From: Burkholderiales bacterium
Lineage (GTDB): Bacteria > Pseudomonadota > Gammaproteobacteria > Burkholderiales > Ga0077523
DNA: 64,000 nucleotides
Direction of reading: 5' to 3'
NCBI GenBank assembly: GCA_019745565.1
Contig: JAIESW010000023.1
Span: 98,593 to 162,592, forward strand
Of the stretch, positions 43,401-45,942 are shown piece after piece. A program made the translations under genes and the position numbers. The notes below the pieces were generated by a model that saw only the letters and a program-made list of their open reading frames with translations, ran no database searches and had not been told where the DNA came from. Every line of letters starts with the position of its first letter. The first letter of the stretch is position 1.

Positions 43401-45942
43401 CGAGCAGGCGCCACCACCCGTCGGGGTTCTGTACCGACAGCATGTCGAAGAACAGGCGATCGCCCGCGGCAGCGTCGAAGCGGTAGACGTTGGTTTCGTT
43501 GCCGGGACTCAGGACATCGCTCAACGGCGTGCCGAGCGTCAGCGCCGTGCCCGAGGCCACGTTGCCGAGCTTGAACGTGTAGCTGCCGGTGCCAGGGCCC
43601 GCGAACGTCAGCGTGTAGCTGCCCGCGACCAACCGATAGAAGGGGCGACCGTCCTGGGAATCGGATGCGTTGAGGTTGCGGTTCGCCACCAGCGTGCCGC
43701 TGGGACCCTTGAGCGTCCAGTTGATGGCGCTGGTGTCGGTGCGATTGTCGAAGTAGACGATCGTGTCGCTCGCCACGCTGAAGGTGTAGACGTCGCGTTG
43801 ATTCGCGGCGGTGCGGGTGCCCGTGGTCAGCGTGTCGAACGCGAGCGGCGTCGTGGCGACTGGGGTCGCGGTGACGCGGGCGTAGTCGACGACGACGTCC
43901 ACCGGCCCGGTCCGGGCGGGCGAGCTCATCGTCTGGCCGAAACCCACGCGGAACCCGTTCTGGAACATGTCCGTAGTGGCGGAGAAAGTCCGACTGACGA
44001 GTTCGACACCGGCATCGCTCAGGATCGAGATCTTCAACGCCTGCGTCGGCGAGCCCTCGATGACGGCGCGATACCACGTGTTGTCCTGGTAGCCGAATGA
44101 CTGGCTCGCGAAGCCGCTTTGCCCCCCATTGGTGAAGAGGCGCCGGTCGAGCGGATTGTTGTTGTTGGTGACCGACGCGGCGACGAAACGTGCGGGGTCC
44201 GCTTCGTCGACCGCCCAGAACTCGAGCAGGCCCTCGATGCCGTTCGAAACCGACTGGGTCAGCGTGTTGAAGCGCAGTTCATAGCGAAATGCGGCGCTGG
44301 CCGGCAGCACGCTCGTGGAACCCAGGCCCACCCGCTGGTTGGCGGTGAGCGTGTTCCGCAGGTGCAGCACCTGGGCACCATCCACGGTCTCGAAGAAGTA
44401 GGCGGGAGCGCCGACGTAGGTGAGACCGTCGAGGGGCCGCTCGACGCGCCAGTCGCCGCTCAGCGACCCGTTGAACTCGTCGGCCAGCGCGCTCTTGAGT
44501 TCGGTGTTCAGATTGCCGCGCGGTTCCACGTTGAACACGACGTTGACGGGCGCCGTGTTGCTGATGCTCCCTTCGATCAACAGCGTGTACCGACCGGGGG
44601 CCGTGAGCGTCAGGTTGCCGACGTCGGTCGAGAAATTCGAGAAGTACGTCTGGCCGCCGTACGGATCGACCAGGCGCCACATGACCGTGCCGCCGCTCTG
44701 GCTCTGCCGGTCGAAGAACAGGCGGTCGCCGGCAGCCACGTCGATGCCGTAGGCCAGCGTTCGCACGCCCGGATCGAGCGTCGCCGTCACCGGCGTCGAG
44801 CCGGCCGCTTGCGGCGTGAGCGTGGGCGCGGCCGCGAGGTCGAACAGGCGGAACGAGTAGTCGCCGGTCACGTCGCCGACGCCGTCGAGCAGCAGCGTGT
44901 AGCTGCCGGCCACCAGGTCCAGCACCGGATTGCCGCTCGCGGAATTGGCGTCGGTGCCGTTCAATCCGCGCGAATCGACGACCGTGCCGTTCGGTCCGGT
45001 GAGGGTCCACTGGAGCCCGGTGTTGGTCAGCGCATCGAGGTAGAGCCGTGAGCGCTGCGCGAGCGTGAACGAATAGGAGTCCTGCTGTCCCGCATGGGCG
45101 ATGGTGCCGTTCGTGACCGCACCGAGCACCAGCGCGGCCGACTCATCCACCACACGCTGCACGTTGAACTGGTACGTGATCGGAGTGGCCTGGAAGCGCC
45201 GGCCTTCGAGCAGCAGCGTGTATGTACCCGCGTTCGTCAACACCGCCGGCTCGACGTCGGTGCCGATGTTGTTGGCGAAGACCTGGTCGCCGTACGGATC
45301 GAGCAGACGCCATTGCGCGTTGGTGTTCGACACCGACTTCATGTCGAAATAGAAGCGTTCGCCGGCTTGCACCTGGAAGCGATACGCGTCGGTCTCCTTG
45401 CCCAGGTCGAGCTGTCCGGAAACCGTGATGTTCGGCGTCAGCGTGCCGGCCTGGCCGAGATCGAGCAGCCGGAAGCTGTAGAGCCCGGTCGCATCGCCAG
45501 GCGCATCGATCGTGAGGACGTAGTCGCCGGATTCGAGGTTGAGCGCGGGTGTCGAGGCGAAGTCCTGCGCATCGGACCCCTGGAAGCCTCGCTGGTTGAT
45601 GAGCGTGCCGCGCGGCCCGTCCAGCGACCAGTTGAAAGCGACGTCGGTCAGCGCATCGAAGTAGAGCTGCTTCGCCTCGGTCAGCGTGAACGAGTACCGA
45701 TCGGTCTCCCCGGCCGCAGTTATGTTGCCGTCCACCTGGGTGCCGCCCTGGATGATCTGGACGGTGTCGGCCGACATCAGCACCCGCGCTTCGAGGGCCT
45801 CGAACAGCGGCCGGCGGCGGAACGGCGGCGCCTTGCTCCGGTTCGGGGCGTCGGCGGACGCTGCCCCCGCCTTTTGACCCTTGCGTCGACGGACGCTGCC
45901 GGGCGCCATGAGGGAACGGATCGAGTCGAATCGCCAGATCAT
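10435..45942 (-). CDS. Giant multidomain LEPR-XLL exoprotein, 11,835 aa
   Basis: One unbroken 35.5-kb frame. ATG 45942 has TTGGGAGA seven nt upstream. Approximate domains: LEPR-XLL motif 46-59 (LFEALEARVLMSAD); ten tandem PPC-like pairs 55-3068, interrupted by a glucanase-like domain (478-692) and LamG-like domains (914-1136, 1355-1577, 1790-2017); 17 CARDB-like domains 3070-5290; PPC and IPT-like 5293-5492; propeller-like 6218-6468; Big_5 6470-6577; nine He_PIG Ig-like 6682-7552; Rhs-like 7752-7995; dockerin-like 8126-8182; YVTN-type propeller 8835-9285; alpha/beta hydrolase with GFSRG (Ser9655) 9523-9900; metzincin site HELAHSLGLFD with His10716, Glu10717, His10720, Asp10726 and a Met-turn at Met10747; two cadherin-like domains 11025-11208; cohesin-like 11517-11640; dockerin-like 11656-11723. 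No Sec signal, RTX block, autotransporter barrel or membrane anchor is visible. Extracellular adhesion or matrix function, with possible hydrolase activity, is inferred from domain types. Confidence 0.93.
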   Translation of the reverse strand: MIWRFDSIRSLMAPGSVRRRKGQKAGAASADAPNRSKAPPFRRRPLFEALEARVLMSADTVQIIQGGTQVDGNITAAGETDRYSFTLTEAKQLYFDALTDVAFNWSLDGPRGTLINQRGFQGSDAQDFASTPALNLESGDYVLTIDAPGDATGLYSFRLLDLGQAGTLTPNITVSGQLDLGKETDAYRFQVQAGERFYFDMKSVSNTNAQWRLLDPYGDQVFANNIGTDVEPAVLTNAGTYTLLLEGRRFQATPITYQFNVQRVVDESAALVLGAVTNGTIAHAGQQDSYSFTLAQRSRLYLDALTNTGLQWTLTGPNGTVVDSRGLNGTDANSASGNPVLDLVAGSYTLLLDGVGDVTGDYSFRLFDLAAAPTLTPQAAGSTPVTATLDPGVRTLAYGIDVAAGDRLFFDRQSQSGGTVMWRLVDPYGGQTYFSNFSTDVGNLTLTAPGRYTLLIEGSISNTAPVNVVFNVEPRGNLNTELKSALADEFNGSLSGDWRVERPLDGLTYVGAPAYFFETVDGAQVLHLRNTLTANQRVGLGSTSVLPASAAFRYELRFNTLTQSVSNGIEGLLEFWAVDEADPARFVAASVTNNNNPLDRRLFTNGGQSGFASQSFGYQDNTWYRAVIEGSPTQALKISILSDAGVELVSRTFSATTDMFQNGFRVGFGQTMSSPARTGPVDVVVDYARVTATPVATTPLAFDTLTTGTRTAANQRDVYTFSVASDTIVYFDNRTDTSAINWTLKGPSGTLVANRNLNASDSQDGRPFYRLVAGSYTLTFAGPGTGSYTFKLGNVASGTALTLGTPLSDVLSPGNETNVYRFDAAAGDRLFFDMLSVQNPDGWWRLLDPNGDEVWSATLGTDGGLRTMPHTGTYTLMVDGRRYNTVDNAYRFDVTRVTDTTRPLVPGASQGLGPYWATGPTGSALEFGDLDYVEVPHGSSTDLRNSVTVEALVRVDAYVDTWTEIIYKGLNGGSGNDWQQRTYGIWVNRDGRIAMTSGGQEAISVAGTVQLGQWFHVAGVIDRAAGQMRLYFNGQQVGVTSVSTTAQAPTFSNPLLIGRSFEGWDDHAGLFGAVDEVRLWSRARTQAEIDAGRNRALNSTELADANLALYLPFAEGAGRTTLDPRAGGATGTLRNVGEPLGDVVQGRLSNPGDRDIYTFTLSATAQLYLDTLTNSSITWTLTGPRGVVVNAREFRFSNGADIGSNPVLNLVAGDYKLIIDAPNDDVGPYAFRLRDLATATTITPGVPVSAELRPGKETDFYRFDAQAGDRFYFDAQAVANADAQWRLIGPTGDQVFSVGLGSDVDTFTLGQTGTYKLLIEGRRYNIEPNAYRFAIEKVVDAVQPITVGQTVNLGPYRAAGTIGNGLEFAELDYVAVPNGAATDLTGSMTVELSFRVDRFLDTWTSLVYKGMQNEGSGNDWQQRTYALWLNADGRLLLSSAGQEAITLAGTIQAGTWYHVAGVIDRVSGQMRLIVNGEQLATAAARATPAASYATPLTIGRAMPTWDENAGLFGAIDEVRLWNRARTLDEIRADRSTSLTGTENGLVLYLPFSETSGATTTGPVGPTGTLRNLGDTTPGVVQGRITQAGSRSIYTFSLAQDRKLYFDALSDIDLSWTLVGPRGTEVSGRGFRSSNSAEFGGNPVLDLVAGDYTLTVDAGADFTAPFAFRLVDLASAQAILPDVEVAGTLDPGNETQLYRFDAVAGSRYYFDMRSVANTDGQWRLIDPYGDQVYSVNIGSDVDVTTLRNTGTYTLLFEGRRYNAEPNAFRFAVRSVTDDTVAIVPGQSYGIAPEWSAGQVGGALHLSGTEYLEAANAPSTNLTADLTFEAWIKVDRFANTWMPIAVKEEGTTFGRRTYSMWVRDNGAIWFGTSDAIGTQSVETVGGLVTAGQWVHVAGVIDRSGSAGPSPQIRVFVNGVAATNGTAAVRGGPALTFATPLSIGRTLENSASYSLFEGSIDEVRLWSLARTQAQIQAAKDAPLTGAESGLALYLPLDQTAGRTVTNGVAVGAAVQWRSYDDTAPGAIVGNIASPGQQDSYTFNLATARRLYLDALYDTDLNWTLTGPRGTIVDGRQLRFSNGPDVGSGNIVLDLAPGAYRLTIDAAGDATGHYGFRLLDLASAAAITPGTPLAGVLDPGSASALYRFDATAGQRFFFDVQSIKTNDGTWRLIDPFGDQLVYSQIGTDVDVLAAATTGTYTLLFEGRRNNLAPNPFTFNVQPVTDVTRALALGSTIAATIGTTGQRDIYSFTLSDRKSIVFDALNGTDFQWSLKGPLGDVITTRSTRSSDANTFGSTPTLDLIAGDYTLVIDPTGDATGDYSFRLLDLATATLISQQSAAGAGVTGTLLPGNATQLYAFDAVAGDRVFFDQRTLSGGSAYWRLLDPAGRQVFFQGFSDTAERTLSVAGRYTLLVEGPVDQTAIVSYSFNVEARGNTPPAPVTPNDIGFGAPVTGSIAAAGEVDTYTFTLSAAKRIVFDSRTDAFSLLWSLEGPRGIVVDGARFYNSDSARLGSSNPVLSLDPGSYVLRLRGESGFTGNYGFQLLDLGTATAVTSGQVVDGTLNPGNETDLYRIDGVAGERWYFDLQQIGNSDIAWRLTGPQGQLVAYNGQGGVASGDLEVTLPQSGAYVLSIEGEPYTVAANNYRFVAQRIADQTAALTLGATVNGTIGVQGEKDAYTFTLADRRQIVFDVLTDAAFNWTLTGPRGTVVNARDFRGTDAQDFGSTPVLDLVAGNYTLVIDGPAELTGSYAFRLLDLAAAQALTPGTPQTVVLNPATQTAMYRFDAVAGERYYFDMQAFANGNGSWRLINPYGDQILNTGIGSDIDVTTLISTGTYTLLFEGRRNAGAASTNSFTFNVQKVVDDTPSLTLGTTNNGAIAYPGQRDLYTFTLADRKQVVFDTLSDTSFSWTLTGPRGTIVNGRSLQGSDAQDWSGSPVLDLVAGNYVLTVDVGADATGPYAFRLLDLATATPITPGSPVTGQQLVPGNETRMYRFTAQAGDRYYFDAQATPNGNGRWRLITPYGDQVFEQNLGSDMDVLALPNAGVYTLLFEGRRNAAANPLAFAFNVTPAPLQAPLPLDGLQGQPGPDLFATDVQVIGTLESGQSLTVRWSDRNAGNQDAATSWRDRVIVRNTTTNEIIANVLLPVTIGGTQAPLSPGQSLLREIAFALPDGARGAGTLAVTVTVDVDNALAEQNPTQTAEANNDTTLTVTSTLAAYADLVVGGLQVSPPASWIAGAPVTVSWRVDNAGNRAASAPFADAIQVRNLTTGQVVYSSSVTYDPAGPGNGPIAPGTGRNRQITFDWPASGGQGLFEFQVVTDSGNAVFEYNTAGDAETNNTAKLTVASAPDLVVQNLRLDPGPVESGRQLVLRWDDANTGNVPVGANWRDRIEVVNTTTGETLINADLLHDSAGADAVLAAGGSHARAYSFTLPDGTRGAGLLRITVTADRTASGAASIVEANAGGTGEVNNAALLEVTSVQRAYPDLRAFNLAAPSDARGGGTMMVSWSVTNDGTVAATGDWIDRIVLSQDAIFGNAEDRVLGSRTHTGGLAGGGTYDATLTVDVPTGLQGSFNLFLRTDAAQAVAEPDTRANNDAGPRVVSLTTPFADLAVEAVAGPAAAPSGSRQEVSWRVRNIGDTAIPGSASWKDRVYLSLDGVLDAGDVLLGDVIRNGPLAAGDAYTGGATFTLPNEISGAYRFIVVSDVENQVFEKGLEANNTGASVVATNVSLAPAPNLVVSNVISPAVALSGTAVDVTWSVTNGGEAAATGPWSDRVYLSADGSLNGATLLTTVARSQSLASGASYNGTANVTLPPLADGTFRIVVVSDAAGQVYEGGRESDNQASSGSLALVHRDLEVQSVTVPPTGTSAGSLQVTWRGVNGGSAAIDQAWVDRIYLSRDQQWDSNDRQIGERAGPGSLAVGAFYDGSLDVTIPVDVSGNWYVLVRTDAANAIAEVGAENDNTGSAPITIALAPYADLQVSNVTAPTLTIQDPARVTVGWTVTNVGTGTGITDRWVDRIVASADGIAGNGDDKVIGEFEHVGFLAKDGTYSRTENLVLPPAFLGRYTLFVISDAGKVVFENDLESNNAAAALQPFDVMPSPYADLRVMTASTDATAQSGGTFNATWRVENHGIARTDLVQWADTVFLASDAAGRNVVLAQQFTHLGALATGFGYDRTGTLALPEGFTGTYYVFVRTGGPFEFVYDQDNTTFAGTVTVALAPSPDLQVTSISAPGAALEGDLVDVTWTVRNNGQARADGTWSDSVVLRKLGDPDARPISLGNFTFSNGLEVNASYTRTERIRLPAKIEGSWRLEVTTNAGNSVYENGTAAGNNLLADDQPLLLSLKARPDLQIESLTGPDRVTAGGTVSVGFDVVNRGSVEANGQWFDAVYLSLDNKLGGDDILIGRIRNGTALNADGGRYSQSSDTLVIPQRFSGEGFLIAVADIDNTVDEYPRDNNNVLTRAIYVDPYQPSDLVLGNVIAPDQGVYGAEIEVRFTVTNNGSNITDRESWTDTVWLARDKTRPTPGTGPNANGGILLGTFTHTGRLAVGESYQQVVKVRLPSVIESGTYYITPWSDAYDAVFETNYPQNVNPDDPSTLDSSNFKARRIDVIGNPVPALPDLIVTNVVSDTTGSVDAPFSVSWTVQNNAEGDAPGDWSDWVYASDGADIFAPNAKVWLLGVFSRPKGLLSGDFYTNQQSFTLSPAVKANYITVYADGNPLPPNVLESNETNNTRVTTTSIVPRVSDLRVVSVEGPPVNYSGEKAVVTWSVTNDGAAVWSGTRQWTDAVFFSPDPVFVASRATLLGTRVHDNRNGLGAGASYTESLEVTLPRGIEGQYYLYVIADGSGTQPNTDPENGENFRSLQQYAGQVFEAAPAPDSSRLVNNRNIGSIPVIYREPDLVVSTLLAPTTPVGSGDVIDVSFTVRNDGSRATREIYWVDRVYLSHDPSLDPGDLEVGTFVRRGGLGIGQSYTQNLQVSLPQGASGRWYVIAYTDSDVYGVTDVGSPTASELSRVGLIPDAVPEFRGEGNNITQAPLDIVLRPAANLQVTRVEAPERMFAGQFLDYSYTVTNTGAGATTARQGTWVDYIYLSADPYLDVNADRFIDRFTHTGGLAAGASYAVTGSIRLSSDIVGPYYVFVLTDPPQPGAATRGAVFEAGNENDNTRSSAQPVLIELPPPSDLVVDAILLPNGGGSVNESVEIDYVVRNDGDNPAQGSWTDAVYLSADGTWDLTDRLLGYVPRGGGLAVGATYTGHLNAVLPPVKEGQYRIIVRPDIYNEVYEGSDESNNARASADTLTVAVPQLHLGAPLDTTLSAGESKLYRITIGANETLRVSLDSSNDGASNEIYVRYGDVPTSAQFDASFETPMLADQIARVPTTLAGNYYVLVRGTSSPAANVPVRLLAESLPFQITDVHEDQGGDSRWVTMVIEGARFSPDALVKLVRPGINEIEPVRYQVVDATKIIAVFDFREQERGLYDVKVINPGGAEAVVAYRYLIERALPIDVTIGLGGPRVVSAGSTGLYGISLQSLTNVDTPYVYFEFGASEMGENQYVYNLPYVNFNSNVSGAPDGVRSDVPWASLDSENNTRGWSITSGYALDVINGGFVGTSFTVQTYAGLKALIDKDPEGVRRALADARPDWVKDGTFEDRIAGLIEIASDPDILVPGKCVVPFIPFRFNVYAAATPMTRDEFVARQTAEALKLRTRVLADSGATVALRNLAADEETWTQSFLAALEQAGLLRPENQAPPIRTQPKVVSTLAVLASGVLVGPAGASYQSQGDLLAFFDAVHAWYGDVRSTTAPIAAYDPRECQESGLEGVIPIPELPQFADYDLGLSRPTYFSAFDIFSPYGSSSAVDNFASTIGSSNLSPLELQQLFDAAAQSATLASISGPQGYGPEQFLPANEPLPYTVRFENPADASGPVSEIRIVSQLDPSLNARSFRVGNLKLGDININVPDGRANFQQDFDFRNSKGFILRVSAGIDPATNTATWLLQAIDPATGEVMRDGLRGILPPNNAQDRGAGFVSYTVATNFGAPTGDEIHASARVIFNNAAPIDTPELVQRVDGGAPTTTTTVRALGATDYEVKWAAVDDAGGSGVKHTTVYVSQDGGAWTIWQRQTTATEAIFSGAAGHRYEFLALSTDNAGNREIPAQSQNVPSDGSGPNLGGVPSVGPQTVDVGVPPPVSTQPSTNALFIAAQQGIPAPAPTSNPSQFGTVLAPFSAQSFGLGVGQSHAGIGPLALLARPDGSFLVSGGNNRGQLYLFDQDGGRVLNPVASLDAPIFDLAYDTDGQLWATTGGGELLQLDPNDFRVLGRYGESITQALAVDPAGGRLYVSSGDGVEIFDTVTRTFRHFSNYRVDDLQFAPNGELWGTSWPDRGTVVKFDLQGRPQAMIELDSEVDSIAFGRAGSQLEGLLFISNHAPLGNPHGAKLVMVDLATLRRVDLATGGPQAESLLALADGRLLVANSQQVDVIAPITAPSVLRSNPAAGTIVPLPLGTISVTFDRDMKTGDAAALDSVLNKANYHLVAENGGSVTVKSVAYDAAARTVTLTFDTLQPDRYVLSVDQRIRSTGGLQLTAAYNAAFTAVSDFSALVDIEFAATRSDRGDGTVSFDVRVTNRTDYDLRAPLMLVLDPSRYFTGNPLGASIVQNGLWFIDIGEGLTASALAPGASTIAHTVTIANPQGQRIEFGTGVYALPYPNEAPRFVSAPVTSATAGQAYRYEAQARDPDGVAITYVLMDAPDGVALNTATGVVTWVPTAAAPAVAPVILRAYDSRGSYVTQAYTIAVAGGNRAPVIDTIPATIRLSEGQALRFTVGASDPDGQALQVYADKLPPGARFDADAGVFEWTPGYDQAGEYADVRFIASDGIAETVRSVKFIVEQANAAPVLAGVPDRTVRQGDPIRVQLHATDFEGDPIVYSSLNLPAGAFIDPNTGAFEWTPSFTNTGPVSIVFRASDGKAASETTATFTVLNVNAAPQFDSFDGIAVLEGETVSFRAFAFDPDNPDFVPPDRIDNDTLTALQGSLPTVTVAASNLPAGATFDPETLQFVWTPSYTQAGTHVIRFTATDDGDGTGVPAVTIVDVPVVVGNANRAPVLTQLNNVAADRGTTVDVPFTATDPDGDPLVVVATGLPRFATLIDQGSGNWLLRLAPGDQDRGNYVVTLFARDDGDGGGPKAALTTSRTFVVTANSPSEPPVLDPVGDKVALIGQELVVHLRASDLDQDPLTFSATGLPPGATLQPETGYGNAVLRWTPTAAGVFDVTLRVTDNGNGGAGPIGEAVETIRIVARATNAAPVLLPVGNRAVQEGATLQIALNAIDTDGDKLTYFMKNAPAGAKLDARTGVFTWTPSYFDAGQYQNIEFGVGDGTAASSERIAITVLQTNQAPFLAGIPPLGGQESRVLQFTLVGSDPDGDALLYSLVGGNQPGVFFDPVAGRFEWTPTFDQAGNYTFTFQAQDFAGLTDTLDVQVNIADVNRAPAMRFTNHLAQLGAKLDFVIAGSDPDSNETLVFSAQGLPEGATLDPVTGRFIWTPGPGQSGDHLVQVALSDGKTTTIRPLVIRAAQQPQEPALSVEVTPSFPSVPGQTVTANVLAEAFSAIASRSLTLNGVALTLDERGRATFSAVAPGLYTLVAEATDLDGVTARVEKILRVRDPADTAAPVVTFDIGVGGHKLVAPFAVGGEVADTNLDSWTLEIARASDDAFVTLASGHAPVDGILTTLDPRTLENGFYRLRLSAVDIAGRRSERLADVEVATTEKLGRYTTAVTDFTVNLGGKTLELVRRYDSLAAGIESSFGHGWSLALRDVRIETDVPLTGNEASGGYGPLRTGSRLYVTTPTGERVGFTFAPEQVNGPGYAYFVPKWIADAGVNWRLESADLKLQRGNDRFYVLADGAPYNPAALAGEREQYTLVATDGTRYAIDAARGVTGITFADGTRFAVSDSGITGPGNDNVAFVLDAQGRLDRIQTNDGRLFDYDYDAAGNLVSVRNLAVGTSLRYAYADPGSHLLTLATGPAGGQTIEYGAGVAVRSINADLGAALNYLSHTFSGTLGAGATDLYSFAVRPSEIGLPQGGAALIGVVVEAAAGSSLQPALPVIDGLTPIASRAEGGRAFALYRVDEAGLKTLRVAGAGSGGYTLSFFAAGDADGDADVDGADAALLAAARSTGAYLAAADADRNGVLDASDTQLLFANLAFAPNQAPTALAGTGFTHVDLETAIAMLPLATDPEGDPLIVRLTGATNGTARLSGDGRTVLFTPEVGFSGTATFSFVADDGFTMSAPNTVSVTVSAAPLISIDFVARAPRIGVGGGTQLQFIGDFADQTGVLLPGTYLTLSSTNDAAGQVRQDGRFLGVGQGYGAIVAARAGIQAATAFMVGAPADIADAALATLGLTSYPGAVTLVSNGGSRQILLSDPLERDVAGGTSGTRYFSSDPSIIEITADGRILGKAPGEAIVTAIHKMAESRIAVKVAVPQSGPATVGTDGGVVQGDNGMIVAVAPGALDDDTTVSLQTVDPASFGVPVPPADLGWQFGAAFHLDVGGDPMKTAAQLAIPTTLAAGTAVSFYRLLDVPAPDGSVTRGWLEVETGVVDANGIARTASPPYPGITGSGDYVVLGITPDQLVRANITLEDIAEVSFGLFQAAQTLRPLMSVSPMLGLTMWAAATAASTYVLTLPPGKRDITVRALGPDGNVYDSTPRRVEIQQGANLQVRSDIVANFDPNATRPQIGGQFGLSPALVQLENVGSGLEPILTIRGQKLLWAPPGAPAVSGSQLGTQDSDVRVIFRADGREVASAPVIQHTDLAGGLQEIKVRVPQSVAIGTVTFEVKRTGYTLISLPDGSPYWLPFTSESSDAVRVNPEARYVFAAGGGADNVLAISMTATTNYDANEIVARIPVGDPQTDVPYIDANGNPAVRTDVGVPNVPRAVAVTGDNTRAYVTFRGMRPNGEGTGIAVIDAITLQQIDAVPDVPTDPLTQGVQYIKLNVSDARPFWIVVDDAQRLAFVGDEGYSPSLTGDIPTGGRIYVIDIDPSSATYHQHIGTLTIRNASGADLAPLGLRGMVMSGDGQLLLTAPDKWAPGQLATGTRIKPGNLIVGDVRNMRAQLAVSSNLKVEQVINVGPDPYGISTTSDANRIIFTNKGFDGDADPQAGLDPRAGGVGLLTRTAGSRTWNAPTYLDMTLGSAVDALDLNNAQGVIVTSDLKYAFVTGFNTFKQGVPSADPDISRRDPAGGNVGVIRDPFNLFPSMTGTKGLVAVTRQLPWSNPDNLALSSDGKVLWAAYSGIGQVAGYSVDALINAVETMLATTPPVWPLNDPRFGLTLNFYNAINNFIFDTNGPVYVSTNPGAGPPLIDPATGAQLVNGFGAPLYQATGGELLFAPNTLIDLKADFRMPIGASTTVFSNFDPARAPLNGGILVRGLAAQNQVLTLVGPDANAQTSDSTPKFEWKVNSNDVETTLYVTSSRGGEGLFPKLLPNGTDAYAHRILTKTFAPGGAGVVQSFELPPELQLTQGQTYYWGIEARAADGRVYRDWRSFKVETPTVPGVPATSYDGIVVLIDGFELPYTSLELETREKVTNNRMRDFADRITGAYGGMILEQSDSGWAVRGGPASASADPYQAALGGAVVLMPKWAKEVVMNDSGFAEAAADQIFAAIATLLKDPVHGAQFRTAAWNFVGFSRGASVASEVIQRLATYFPTSSPNGLGNVRLTTLDAVDPPNVDIPATLAQLSGPAADAGRLFDRYVQAITSYQVITGETHIDYSRLFDPDVRTWSNIYFHDNYYGGRPGDGSIPSSDLELDLTGRAGFTGGEIFPGMPIANSRTLSWYVGSAFLSTRQAPFVDKAVPTADRIWRSVVDAGYQPKTSWLADTSPDGLAFNSRFAPYSNVPWYRARDMEATGGALGLSFSGTVPVWDITDPIRNGTFDPLTDNAPWEGIGQGWFYSYLGGATLIPFRQSPNFEREQPFRDNTEFGRGDGAVPSIYNGNFQASARPVVGRFVPTGALSVIEPWLEVPGWSLRGSDGGRLQGLQLIPTFTAALAGGLRGQLLNAATASGFSVDPGRDAGLAYDALRRFAQFYLTEYDSILQSANLAGGAFGLRDMVTAMMPAFNQYLASLSSQGARLAVLDALKVYEPDLTGVASGGDVATRAAMKLAQEYFANWAFRLDNAGPGASAAKLQHNWMYVPPSVSNLTFGLDPEGVATGLLNVSMETASGTVVALGAINLDALSQGFTNQRITLPPSVKGEVVKLTFELAAAASSSVLIDDIQFDGLLVSDTSGVSNDGQVMFLDDTDSVGTLSYQKVYTQGNNIQEITVTNPSTDSIAIRLTLGENYFLVGYDSAGGEIRYDDGAEHVLTEQILTAGGSLTLKFKSDLDFKHLVDNGLIPNVNEFNYDQWLLQGVLRVSTLSAVGGTELSSRDVNLYHLEDLGDRDADDGILDFANTREGTTRTLRILNDTAIEFEAGPDHLDRFSVVSSGPVSEIEFKAKAGGDSSPIQTGLKLKLDGLTLGELKLRGKSVPTEKFIIDYAAIRSQVEGFLAAYKSYQQTGNVAFLNAYDADPTVNVGGSPRSDTYDALLVIMQGGASARIDSFMEGVQGAIEYVYQGFVGGALSIEAPLPGSSASPSVLFARAGADTTLASTDGDRDYKDLFGPGGALNAQSFTNPIDPLTIPWNADRNVAPTSLVQRVDAIMNPKSQNQMTMYLGNVFADFGSVVNGGGVYGTPAGLANLAENFGRWVGLTIAHELAHSLGLFDEYDYDYGPGDPRLPFHSTSFMSNPAPSVNAQGLIELPIEDFHRALFAVSLNDAALTEEYWGLATGAASTAYDHADRLGEVFETRVRSSPTVYTPKLSSEGDPVDVSAGSAQTTFGAIGDALAAGANSGAVPLPRDSWLTRGTVALSGTGVATIVEDPALQSSLARGFEIPVGARALSFRILDADFDAPAGGPNDAFEVALLDPATMQSLAGGIGLTRTDALLNIQADGTIYLGAGVTLTGLTGNALSRDVTSPIVVTIDLSGIDAPDGVDLYFDLLGFGNVGSRIVIDDVHFVTENENAAPVANHDVAATDEDVPILIDVLANDNDVDGNALSIAAVGVAAHGTVAIESGKVRYTPNANFFGTDTFTYDISDGFGGVSSALVGITIASVNDDPVAHADTAVTFRNTPVTIDVLANDTDVDGGTLAVTAANGAAHGTLAIVENKVVYTPNADFAGEDAFVYSIVDGQGGGAAADVAVTIRVTNRVPVITPVGDRTVEEGQTVDLVVAATDPDGDALTFSLVGGPAGATVDPTTGAFTWTPADDTPAPVGFTVRATDVLGDFSETSFAIGVINAPPAILAIGTANVVGGTPYSLELLSADPGDDTVVQWEVDWGDGTIELLPVATGAPSSVYGHTYTRAGGNFDIKVAAIDEDGTFDAPDALSVTVLPDFLSVESFTATATGFQVRFDHAFDPSRINLAVGPGQSAADTDIEIVGDLVGALTGNVVLDADSRGFTFTRTNGRALQFDRYRLTLGSGDEGFRDQVGALDGNNDGVAGDDFVTEFAVRGTGTGAFNLPDFMRGPGQTVNVPAVAQGLPVRFESDGTVRLLVFSIDYDPRLITLTDAAPATGLPAGATVRFATEVINATQVRATITIITDTPIPAGKVTLVNVMAFVPATAPYASREVLALRVRAINGDDQATASTTGGLHVVGYMGDLDGDAKLTSTDSARFGRMVTGLATTASMISGWTDINPLLVADFNADGRINTLDNNALTNEVRGRDQAVVPDVPPDVAPIMGAAFVSNPSPDLAAPSSMRSAGDGTAVVDWSGRYSGFTVKPSSLAASQITQGAKWFDAPWVRDLAARLAEVDTVGTERTLGAMLARLTRGVARSGR
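30075..36735 (-). repeat. Seventeen tandem CARDB-like domains
   Basis: Within the larger giant, about 2,200 residues consist of units of about 125-140 residues. Each starts with a (P/A)DLxV signature and continues with a V.W.V.N.G core and a W.DRVYLS motif. I count 17. CARDB domains are cell-adhesion-related beta-sandwich domains in bacterial surface proteins. Copies are well diverged, which argues against very recent duplication. Confidence 0.85.
36740..45780 (-). repeat. Ten tandem two-part PPC-like units with inserted LamG-like domains
   Basis: Each unit has half A (W.L.GPRG..V..R motif, ending YxFRLLDL) and half B (YRFDAxAG, then WRLIDPYGDQ, then GTYTLLFEGRR). I count ten of each half. 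LamG-like domains follow units 3, 4 and 5, and a glucanase-like domain follows unit 2. The halves resemble bacterial pre-peptidase C-terminal (PPC) domains, beta-sandwiches common in secreted enzymes. Confidence 0.85.

Noticed and set aside
38842..44100. Plus-strand open frame of 1,752 codons
   Set aside because: Antisense shadow of the PPC/LamG array; no ribosome binding site or family.
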